Source: Frankiaceae bacterium | GTDB taxonomy: Bacteria; Actinomycetota; Actinomycetes; Mycobacteriales; SCTD01 | Assembly (NCBI GenBank): GCA_947479995.1 | Contig: CANKBT010000121.1 | Span: forward strand, 1-8,374 | Reading direction: 5' to 3' | DNA length: 8,374 nt | Translations under genes and position numbers: made by a program | Notes under the pieces: generated by a model | Told to the model about the DNA's origin: nothing | The model's database searches: none | What the model saw: only the letters and a program-made list of their open reading frames with translations | Shown: in pieces, positions 1-5,951 of the stretch | Layout: each line of letters begins with the position of its first letter | Position numbering within the stretch: position 1 is the stretch's first letter

Positions 1-728
1 ACGGCCTGGGTCTTGCTGATCTTCTTGGACTCCAGGCGCTCGCGCTCGAGCATGTTCTTGAAGTCCATGTTGCCGCCGACGTTGAGCTGGTAGGTGCGGT
101 CCAGCACGACGCCGCGGTCCTCGAACAGCTTGGCCATGACGCGGTGCGTGATGGTGGCGCCGACCTGGCTCTTGATGTCGTCGCCGACGATCGGGACGCC
201 CGCGGCGCGGAACTTCTCCGCCCACTCCGGGGTGCCGGCGATGAAGACGGGCAGCGCGTTGACGAAGGCGACGCCCGCGTCGATGGCGCACTGCGCGTAG
301 TGCTTGGCGGCCTGGTCCGAGCCGACCGGCAGGTAGCAGATGAGCACGTCGACCTGCGCCTCGCGCAGGGCCGCGGTGACGTCGACCGGCGCCTCGTCGC
401 TCTCCTCGATGGTCTCGCGGTAGTACTTGCCGAGGCCGTCGAGGGTCACGCCGCGCTGCACGACGACGTTGGTCGGGGGCACGTCGGCGATCTTGATGGT
501 GTTGTTCTCGCTCGCGACGATCGCCTCGGACAGGTCGCGGCCGACCTTCTTGGCGTCGACGTCGAAGGCGGCGACGAACTCGATGTCGCGGACGTGGTAG
601 CCGCCGAGCTCGACGTGCATGAGACCGGGCACGCGCGCGGAGGGATCGGCATCGCGGTAGTACTCGACGCCCTGGACGAGCGACGCGGCGCAGTTGCCGA
701 CGCCGACGATGGCTACACGGATGGCCAT
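1..728 (-). CDS. ino1: Inositol-3-phosphate synthase (3' end outside window)
   Basis: Converts D-glucose 6-phosphate to 1D-myo-inositol 3-phosphate using NAD in the cytoplasm. This is the entry step to phosphatidylinositol and, in Actinobacteria, to mycothiol. The reading runs from ATG at 728 toward position 1 and gives about 242 N-terminal residues of a protein usually near 360, so roughly the last third is missing. The start MAIRVAIVGVGNCAASL contains the Rossmann GxGxxxxS nucleotide-binding loop (about residues 9-15). Further family-typical segments are visible: CYLPVGSDQAAKHYAQ, FVNALPVFIAG, GDDIKSQVGATITHR and LNVGGNMDF. The start lies 17 bases after the padR stop, and the purine run AGAGAGAGAG (738-747, read on minus) that overlaps that stop is a plausible ribosome binding site 9 bases before ATG. 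Co-transcription with the regulator is inferred. The family call is near certain; the substrate is inferred from the family. Confidence 0.96.
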   Translation of the reverse strand, partial: MAIRVAIVGVGNCAASLVQGVEYYRDADPSARVPGLMHVELGGYHVRDIEFVAAFDVDAKKVGRDLSEAIVASENNTIKIADVPPTNVVVQRGVTLDGLGKYYRETIEESDEAPVDVTAALREAQVDVLICYLPVGSDQAAKHYAQCAIDAGVAFVNALPVFIAGTPEWAEKFRAAGVPIVGDDIKSQVGATITHRVMAKLFEDRGVVLDRTYQLNVGGNMDFKNMLERERLESKKISKTQA

Positions 729-745
729 GCGGGAGTGCTCTCTCT

Positions 746-1321
746 CTACTGGGGATCTGCGGGGTGGGGCGGGGTGGTCCCGGCGGAGCGCTCGGTCTCG
801 ATGAGCTCGGTGAGCCACCGGACCTCGCGCTCGACCGACTCCAGCCCGTGCTCCTGCAGCTGGAGGGTGTAGCGGTCCATGCGCGAGGACGCGCGCTTGA
901 GCGAGCTGCGCGCGCCCTCGCGGCGCTCCTCGAGGCGGGAGCGCCGGCCCTCGAGGATGCGCACGCGCACCTCGGGGGCGGTCTGGGAGAAGAAGGCGAA
1001 GTGGACGCCGAAGCTCTCGTCCTCCCACGCCGACGGGCCGGCCTCGGCGAGCAGCTCGGCGAGGCGCTCCTTGCCCTCGGCCGTCAGCTCGTAGACGACC
1101 TTGCCGCGGCGGCCGGTCAGGGCGGGCGCGCCGGCGACGACCTCGGCGTCGCCCTCGTGCTCGGCGATCCAGCCCGAGGCGCGCATGCGGCGCAGCGTCG
1201 GGTAGAGCGAGCCGTACGAGAAGGCGCGGAAGGCGCCGAGCGTGGCCTTGAGCCGCTGGCGCAGCTCGTAGCCGTGCAGCGGCGACTCGGAGAGCAGGCC
1301 GAGGACGGCGAGCTCGAGCAC
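746..1321 (-). CDS. PadR-family transcriptional regulator
   Basis: A 191-residue DNA-binding regulator. Residues 1-80 form a PadR winged helix: MLELAVLGLLSESPLHGYEL, then FSYGSLYPTLRRMRASGWI (about 34-52) as recognition helix, then a wing ending in KVVYELTAEGKERL. The rest, from about residue 95, is charged and helical (RILEGRRSRLEERREGARSSL and onward), as expected for the C-terminal dimerisation helices of longer PadR proteins. The start is GTG at 1321, chosen because GGGAGGG stands 6 bases upstream and the domain begins at once; the ATG at 1343 is out of frame. It lies directly upstream of ino1 on the same strand. A perfect inverted repeat 30 bases before its start is the likely operator, so autorepression together with control of ino1 is inferred. 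The ligand is unknown. The same regulator-ino1 adjacency is recalled from mycobacteria (Rv0047c-Rv0046c). Confidence 0.93.
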   Translation of the reverse strand: MLELAVLGLLSESPLHGYELRQRLKATLGAFRAFSYGSLYPTLRRMRASGWIAEHEGDAEVVAGAPALTGRRGKVVYELTAEGKERLAELLAEAGPSAWEDESFGVHFAFFSQTAPEVRVRILEGRRSRLEERREGARSSLKRASSRMDRYTLQLQEHGLESVEREVRWLTELIETERSAGTTPPHPADPQ

Positions 1322-1350
1322 GTGGCGCCCTCCCGTCCCTCATGCCGATG

Positions 1351-1378
1351 CGATGTATCGCTCCGATACATCGGAGCG
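1351..1378. promoter_or_regulatory. Probable PadR operator: two overlapping inverted repeats
   Basis: CGATGTATCG (1351-1360) and CGATACATCG (1364-1373) are perfect 10-bp inverted arms around CTC. A second dyad overlaps it: CGCTCCGA (1359-1366) and TCGGAGCG (1371-1378) around TACA. The two cannot form together. The first contains ATGT and ACAT half-sites, a pattern known from other PadR operators, and is AT-rich against its surroundings. It lies between the padR start and the divergent plus-strand genes. The operator role is inferred. Confidence 0.7.
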
Positions 1379-1455
1379 GAAGACCAGACAGTACGTCCCC
1401 GGTGGCGCCCCCGCAAGCAGAGGGCGACCAGGAGGTGAACGGCGTGTCGCCCTCG

Positions 1456-1486
1456 TACGGTGGACGCCGTCCTCGAGCGCAGGAGG
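1456..1486 (+). promoter_or_regulatory. Candidate -10 and Shine-Dalgarno for the DUF5318 gene
   Basis: TACGGT (1456-1461) fits the actinobacterial TAnnnT -10 pattern and would start a transcript near 1468. AGGAGG (1481-1486) is a full Shine-Dalgarno 6 bases before GTG at 1493 and decides that start. The ribosome binding site is convincing; the -10 is tentative and no clear -35 was found. Confidence 0.5.
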
Positions 1487-1492
1487 CGCCGC

Positions 1493-1918
1493 GTGACCGC
1501 AGCCGAGCGCGTGCCCGCCCGCCGGTGGGACGTCGTCGACCACGCCCTGACCCGGCGGGCGCTGCTGCAGGACCTGCGCGCCGGCCGGCGCAGCCGCGTC
1601 GAGGTCTGCGACGCCTCGCCCTTCCTCGTGCGCGCCGCGCGGGAGTGGGGCACGCGCACGGCCCGGGCCTGCCCGGTGTGCGCGGCGGCGCCCGTCCGGG
1701 AGATCGCCTGGGTCTACGGCGACGCGCTCGGCGACGGCAGCGGCACCGCCCGGTCGGCCCGCGGCGTCGCGCTGCTGGCGGCGTCCCGCCCCGGCTTCGA
1801 CGTCTACGAGGTCGAGGTCTGCCTGTCCTGCGACTGGAACCACCTGGTGCGCACGTACTCCACGGGCACCCCCGGCACCTCCCCGGCGCCGCGGTCGCGC
1901 GAGCGGCGGGAGCGGTGA
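1493..1918 (+). CDS. DUF5318 protein with two CxxC pairs
   Basis: A 141-residue protein matching the actinobacterial DUF5318 family, which has no established function. The recognisable core is VVDHALTRRALLQDLRAGR, then EVCDASPFLVRAAREWG, CPVC (residues 60-63), WVYGDALG, and CLSC-DWNHLVR (110-120). The two CxxC pairs, 50 residues apart, suggest a zinc-ribbon-like metal site; that is inferred. No signal peptide or membrane segment is visible, so it is probably cytoplasmic. GTG at 1493 was chosen because AGGAGG lies 6 bases upstream; an in-frame GTG at 1460 would add 11 mostly arginine residues and has no such site. It precedes the class A PBP gene, an order recalled also from M. tuberculosis (Rv0049 before ponA1), which hints at a link with envelope growth but does not prove it. 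The C-terminal 20 residues are Pro/Arg-rich and probably disordered. Confidence 0.88.
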   Translation: MTAAERVPARRWDVVDHALTRRALLQDLRAGRRSRVEVCDASPFLVRAAREWGTRTARACPVCAAAPVREIAWVYGDALGDGSGTARSARGVALLAASRPGFDVYEVEVCLSCDWNHLVRTYSTGTPGTSPAPRSRERRER

Positions 1919-2001
1919 CGCCCGAGGAGGTGGCCCGCGCCCGCAGCGGGGCGTACGGGGGTCGTCCGGACGGCTCACGCGGACCCCACGCCCCCATGCG
2001 C

Positions 2002-2013
2002 GACGATGGTCGG
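2002..2013 (+). promoter_or_regulatory. Candidate -10 element, leaderless start of the PBP gene
   Basis: GACGAT (2002-2007) keeps the A2 and T6 of the TAnnnT -10 consensus and stands 6 bases before ATG 2014, so transcription could begin at or next to the A of the start codon. GCGGAC (1979-1984) sits 17 bases upstream as a weak -35. The same ACGATG-N5-RTG spacing recurs at 4285 and 7863. No good ribosome binding site precedes this ATG, which agrees with a leaderless message. Confidence 0.45.
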
Positions 2014-4242
2014 ATGGCCCGTCCCTCGCACGCCTCCACCCGGCCCCGCCGCCGGCTCGTCCCCGCGCGGCTGCGCGGCCTGCGGTGGAAGCGCATCCTG
2101 CTGATCGGCCCGCCCGCCTTCCTGCTCGTGCTGCTCGCCGGCTTCGGCGTCGCGTACGCGATGACCGACATCCCGGCGCCCAACGACTTCACGACCGAGC
2201 AGGCCACCGTGCTGCTCTACGAGGACGGCTCGGAGCTCGCCCGCTTCGGCACCAACCGCGAGCTCGTGGCGCTCAGCGACGTCTCCGAGCCGGCGCAGAA
2301 GGCCGTGCTCGCCGCCGAGGACCGCGGCTTCTACTCCGAGCCCGGCATCAGCCCCAAGGGCATCGCCCGCGCGCTGCTCACCAACGTGCGCGGCGGCGGC
2401 GACATCCAGCAGGGCGGCTCGACGATCACCCAGCAGTACGCCAAGAACGCCTTCCTCACCCAGGAGCGCACCTACACGCGCAAGGTGAAGGAGGTGCTCA
2501 TCAGCCTGAAGATGAGCCGCGAGCGCAGCAAGGAGCAGGTGCTCGAGGACTACCTCAACACCATCTACTTCGGCCGCGGCGCGTACGGCATCGAGGCCGC
2601 CAGCAAGGCCTACTTCGGCCCGCAGGCGAGCGCCAAGACGCTCACGGCGGCGCAGGGCGCGGTGCTCGCGGCGAGCATCCGCAGCCCCGCCACGTACGAC
2701 CCGACCAAGTACCCCGAGCGCGCGCAGGAGCGCTACGAGTACGTGCTCGACGGCATGGTGTCCGAGGGCTGGCTGCCCGAGGCCGAGCGCGCGACCCCGT
2801 TCCCGGCGGTCGTCGAGCCGGGCGCGGCCCCGGGCGCCACCGACCTGTCGGGCCCCGAGGGCGCGATCGTCGAGCAGGTCCGGCGCGAGCTGGCCGACGT
2901 GCTCACCGAGACCGAGTTCGAGACCGGCGGCTTCACGATCCGCACGACGCTGCAGCGGCCCGCGCAGGAGGCGGCCGTCGCGTCCGTGCAGGAGGTCACC
3001 GGCACCGACCGCGGCGGCGACGGCCTGCAGGGCGCGCTCGTGGCCGTCGAGCCGGGCACCGGCCTGGTGCGCGCCTACTACGGCGGCGCGTCCTCGGGCG
3101 CGGGCATCGACTACGCCGACACCCCGCGCCAGCCCGGCTCCTCGTTCAAGCCGTACGTGCTGGCCGCGGCGCTGACCGACGGCATCTCGCTCACCACCCG
3201 CCTGGACGGCAACAGCCCCAAGGAGTTCGGCACCGCCGAGATCGACAACTTCGGCGACCAGGACTTCGGCCGGGTCGACGTCGTCAAGGCCACCGAGGAC
3301 AGCGTCAACACCGCCTACTACGAGCTCGGCCTCGAGGTCGGGCCGGACGCCGTCAAGGAGGCGGCGTGGGCCGCCGGCGTCTCGCGCGACATGCCGCTGG
3401 CCGAGCCCGACGGCACGACCAACGGCGGCATCTCGCTGGGCGCCTACCCGGTCCGCCCGCTCGACCAGGCGGTCGGCTTCGCGGCCTTCGCGAACGAGGG
3501 CCAGGCCGTGACGCCGGTCTTCGTCGTCGAGGTCCGCCGCGGCGGCGACGACGGCGAGGTCGTCTACGAGGGCCGCACCACCGTGACGCCGGCGTTCAGC
3601 GCCGACGTCGCCGCCGACGCGACCTTCGCCATGCAGCGCGTCGTGCAGTCCGGCACCGGCACCCGGGCGGCGCTCGACGACGGCCGCGACGTCGCCGGCA
3701 AGACCGGCACGACCAGCGAGAACAAGGACACCTGGTTCGTCGGCTACACGCCGCAGCTGTCCACCGCCGTGTGGATCGGCTACGGCACGCCGCGCACCGT
3801 CGAGGTCGACGGCAGCGAGGCGACCGGTGGCCGCGTCAACAGCGCGATCTTCAAGCAGTTCATGGAGGTCGCGATGGACGGCAAGGACGAGGAGTCCTTC
3901 CCGCCCCGCGCCGGCGTCGGCAGCAACCGCGGGAGCGGGGGCGGCGACGGCAGCAGCAGCGGCGACGGCGGCAGCGGGGGCAGTCGCGGGGGCGGCGACG
4001 ACGACGAGGAGCCGGAGCCCACGGCGACCGCGGAGCCCACGGCCACCGAGGAGCCCGAGCCCACCGAGGAGCCGGAGCCCACGGCGCCGCCGGCCACCAC
4101 GGCCCCGCCCGCGACGACGAACCCGCCGACGGTCGTGCCGACCGCGCCGCCGACCAGCACCGGCCCCGCCACGGGCGGTGCCCGCGGCGGCGGTGGCGGC
4201 AGTGGCGGCGGCGGTGGCGGCGGCGGTGGCGGGGGCGGCTAG
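2014..4242 (+). CDS. ponA: Bifunctional class A penicillin-binding protein
   Basis: A 742-residue peptidoglycan synthase that polymerises lipid II glycan (GT51) and crosslinks stem peptides (transpeptidase) outside the membrane. A basic cytoplasmic N-terminus is followed by one membrane segment (about 28-49). The GT51 domain shows AAEDRGFY (catalytic Glu102), GGSTITQQYAKN and EDYLNTIYFGRGAYGIEAAS. The transpeptidase domain shows SSFK (Ser376, Lys379), SVN (430-432) and KTGT (563-566), all intact. From about 633 a 110-residue low-complexity tail follows: Gly/Ser, a DDDEE patch, Pro-Glu-Pro-Thr repeats, Pro/Thr, and finally twelve glycines. No PASTA domain is present. ATG 2014 was chosen from the upstream -10-like GACGAT and the absence of a ribosome binding site. 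In-frame ATG 1996 and GTG 1915 (overlapping the DUF5318 stop as GTGA) are alternatives adding 6 or 33 residues. By order it corresponds to M. tuberculosis PonA1. Confidence 0.96.
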   Translation: MARPSHASTRPRRRLVPARLRGLRWKRILLIGPPAFLLVLLAGFGVAYAMTDIPAPNDFTTEQATVLLYEDGSELARFGTNRELVALSDVSEPAQKAVLAAEDRGFYSEPGISPKGIARALLTNVRGGGDIQQGGSTITQQYAKNAFLTQERTYTRKVKEVLISLKMSRERSKEQVLEDYLNTIYFGRGAYGIEAASKAYFGPQASAKTLTAAQGAVLAASIRSPATYDPTKYPERAQERYEYVLDGMVSEGWLPEAERATPFPAVVEPGAAPGATDLSGPEGAIVEQVRRELADVLTETEFETGGFTIRTTLQRPAQEAAVASVQEVTGTDRGGDGLQGALVAVEPGTGLVRAYYGGASSGAGIDYADTPRQPGSSFKPYVLAAALTDGISLTTRLDGNSPKEFGTAEIDNFGDQDFGRVDVVKATEDSVNTAYYELGLEVGPDAVKEAAWAAGVSRDMPLAEPDGTTNGGISLGAYPVRPLDQAVGFAAFANEGQAVTPVFVVEVRRGGDDGEVVYEGRTTVTPAFSADVAADATFAMQRVVQSGTGTRAALDDGRDVAGKTGTTSENKDTWFVGYTPQLSTAVWIGYGTPRTVEVDGSEATGGRVNSAIFKQFMEVAMDGKDEESFPPRAGVGSNRGSGGGDGSSSGDGGSGGSRGGGDDDEEPEPTATAEPTATEEPEPTEEPEPTAPPATTAPPATTNPPTVVPTAPPTSTGPATGGARGGGGGSGGGGGGGGGGGG
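3908..4239 (+). repeat. Low-complexity coding repeat at the 3' end of the PBP gene
   Basis: This stretch encodes the disordered tail. It consists of GGC/AGC-rich codons, then Glu-Pro-Glu-Pro-Thr units that include an exact 22-bp direct repeat (4005-4026 and 4065-4086), then Pro/Thr codons, then GGC/GGT triplets ending in twelve consecutive glycine codons. Such tracts are prone to slippage, so length variation between strains is likely. No membrane anchor or sortase signal follows. Confidence 0.85.
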
Positions 4243-4248
4243 CCCACC

Positions 4249-4278
4249 GCCCGGCCGCGGGCCGCACCGCGCCGGTGC
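4249..4278 (+). repeat. Two short hairpins between the PBP and GT87 genes
   Basis: GCCCG (4249-4253) pairs with CGGGC (4258-4262), and GCACCG (4264-4269) pairs with CGGTGC (4273-4278) around CGC. They fill most of the 53-base gap. There is no U-run, so a classical terminator is not supported; in such GC-rich DNA they may be attenuating structures or chance. Confidence 0.3.
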
Positions 4279-4283
4279 TGCGG

Positions 4284-4295
4284 CACGATGAGCCC
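4284..4295 (+). promoter_or_regulatory. Candidate -10 element, leaderless start of the GT87 gene
   Basis: CACGAT (4284-4289) stands 6 bases before GTG 4296, in the same ACGATG-N5-RTG arrangement as at the PBP gene. The ATG inside this element (4288) is out of frame with the GT87 reading. No convincing -35 or Shine-Dalgarno is seen. Confidence 0.4.
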
Positions 4296-5951
4296 GTGAG
4301 CGCGCCCGTCCTGCCCTCGACGCAGGACCCGGTGGTCGCCGGCGTCGTCACGGCGCTCGGGGGTCCGCCCGGGCGCCGCGCGCGCGTCGGCGAGCGCCGG
4401 CTCGGCACGCCGCTGCGCTGGCTAGTGCTGCTCACCCTGCTGGCCTGCGCGCTCGGCTGGCTGCAGAAGTCGCCCTGCCGCGTGCAGGCCTGGGACGACG
4501 AGTACCAGTACACGCGGGCCTGCTACACCGACGTGCTGGCGCTCTACTACGCCGAGCGGCTCTCGCAGGGCGCGACGCCGTACCTCGAGCACCCCGTCGA
4601 GTACCCCGTCGTCATCGGCGGCGTGATGGGCGCGGTCGCCGCGGTCTCGGACCGGGTCGCCCGCGCCTTCCCCGACGAGCGCGTCGAGGCCGCGCAGGCC
4701 GACCTCGCGCTCGCCCGGGCGCGCGGCGGCGACGTCGCGGCCGCCGAGCGCGAGCTGGGCACCGCCCGCGCGGCCCTCGGGGCGTACCGCTTCTACGATG
4801 CGACCTGGGCGGTCCTCACCGGCTTCGCGGTCGTCGTCACGGTGACCACCGCCCGCCTGGCCGGGCGCCGGCGGGTCTGGGACGCCGCGCTGTTCGCCGC
4901 CGCGCCGGTGCTCGTGCTGCACGGCACGACCAACTGGGACCTCGTCGCGGTCGCCCTCACCGGCCTCGGGCTGCTGGCCTGGGCCCGCCGGGCGCCGGTG
5001 GCCGCGGGGGTGCTGCTCGGGCTGGCCACCGCGACCAAGCTCTACCCGGTGCTGCTGCTCGTGCCGCTGCTGGCGCTGTGCCACCGCGCCGGGCGGCTGC
5101 GGGCCGGGCTGCGCACCGCCGGCGCCCTCGTGGCGACGGCCGGGGTGCTCACCGGCGCGGTCTACCTGGTGAGCCCGTCGTTCGCCGAGGTCGACGGCGT
5201 GCAGACCCGCGTCGCCGCCAGCCCGGTCTCGCGCCTGGGTGACGAGGGGCTCGCCGCGCTGGCGCCCCGCACCACCGTCGGCGACCGGACGGGCGTCAAC
5301 GCCGTCTACCGCTTCGTCGAGCTCAACCGCACGCGGCCGGCCGACTGGGACTCGCTGGCGTACGCCCTCGGGCAGGCCCGGCAGGGCCTCGGCGACGGCT
5401 GGGTCGCGCAGCGCGTCGACGACCTGCTGCGCGTCGGCCCCGACGGCCCGGCGGCCCTCAACGCGGTGACCGCCGGGCTCACGCTGCTGGCCCTGGCGGG
5501 GGTGGTGCTGCTCGCGCTGCGGGCCCCCCGCCGGCCGCGGCTGCCGCAGCTGCTGCTGCTCGCGCTCGTCGGCTTCCTGCTGGCGAACAAGGTGTGGAGC
5601 CCGCAGTACGTGCTGTGGCTCGTGCCGCTCGTCGCGCTGGCCCGCCCGCGCTGGGGGCCGTTCCTGGCCTGGATGGCCACCGAGTGCGTGCTGCTGCTGG
5701 CCCGCTTCTACTACTTCGTCAGCCTGTCGACCGGCCCGGACGACCAGGCCAGCGAGGGCATCGGCAGCGGCTGGTTCGTCACCGCCGTGCTGCTGCGCGA
5801 CGCCGCGCTCGTGGCGATCGCCGTCGCCGTCGTCCGCGACGTGCTGCGGCCGGAGCGCGACGTCGTGCGGGCCGAGGGCGAGGACGACCCGGCGGGTGGG
5901 CTGCTCGACGGCGCGCCCGACCGGCGGGCGCCCGCGCCCGTCCGCGCGTGA
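4296..5951 (+). CDS. GT87-type (DUF2029) membrane glycosyltransferase
   Basis: A 551-residue multi-pass membrane protein resembling glycosyltransferase family 87, whose characterised members transfer mannose from polyprenyl-phosphate-mannose in actinobacterial lipoglycan synthesis. The exact donor and acceptor here are unknown. After a 40-residue cytoplasmic N-terminus comes a first membrane segment (about 40-56), then an external loop with WDDEYQYTRACYTDV (66-80) and EHPVEYPVV (98-106), acidic residues of the sort used for catalysis. More hydrophobic segments follow; ATKLYPVLLLVPLLAL and WSPQYVLWLVPLVAL (434-448) are typical of the family. Cys61 and Cys76 could form an external disulfide. 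Residues about 119-163 form a charged Ala/Arg/Glu-rich helical insertion. The start is GTG 4296, supported by the upstream CACGAT. The C-terminus is charged and cytoplasmic-looking. Its stop overlaps the next start, so the two are translationally coupled. Confidence 0.88.
   Translation: MSAPVLPSTQDPVVAGVVTALGGPPGRRARVGERRLGTPLRWLVLLTLLACALGWLQKSPCRVQAWDDEYQYTRACYTDVLALYYAERLSQGATPYLEHPVEYPVVIGGVMGAVAAVSDRVARAFPDERVEAAQADLALARARGGDVAAAERELGTARAALGAYRFYDATWAVLTGFAVVVTVTTARLAGRRRVWDAALFAAAPVLVLHGTTNWDLVAVALTGLGLLAWARRAPVAAGVLLGLATATKLYPVLLLVPLLALCHRAGRLRAGLRTAGALVATAGVLTGAVYLVSPSFAEVDGVQTRVAASPVSRLGDEGLAALAPRTTVGDRTGVNAVYRFVELNRTRPADWDSLAYALGQARQGLGDGWVAQRVDDLLRVGPDGPAALNAVTAGLTLLALAGVVLLALRAPRRPRLPQLLLLALVGFLLANKVWSPQYVLWLVPLVALARPRWGPFLAWMATECVLLLARFYYFVSLSTGPDDQASEGIGSGWFVTAVLLRDAALVAIAVAVVRDVLRPERDVVRAEGEDDPAGGLLDGAPDRRAPAPVRA

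Noticed and set aside
144..872. Plus-strand open frame of 242 codons opposite ino1
   Set aside because: It is a shadow of ino1 and part of padR in GC-rich DNA; the Asp/Val/Ala/Arg-rich translation matches no family, while the minus strand reads as clear Ino1.
764..1438. Plus-strand open frame opposite padR
   Set aside because: Low-complexity Ala/Leu/Glu/Arg translation; the minus strand encodes a good PadR domain.
1963..1972. Palindrome CGTCCGGACG upstream of the PBP gene
   Set aside because: Perfect but short and purely GC-rich; common by chance here, with no second copy or matching regulator.
1342..2013. Upstream extension of the PBP reading frame to 1342
   Set aside because: It runs through the DUF5318 gene in another frame, has no family sequence, and starts inside the operator region.
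2085..4295. Upstream extension of the GT87 frame through the PBP gene
   Set aside because: Arg/Ala/Gly-rich shadow of the PBP coding sequence; family sequence begins only after GTG 4296.
3780..4513. Minus-strand open frames opposite the PBP tail
   Set aside because: Ser/Pro/Arg-rich shadows of the repeat tract without start signals or family features.
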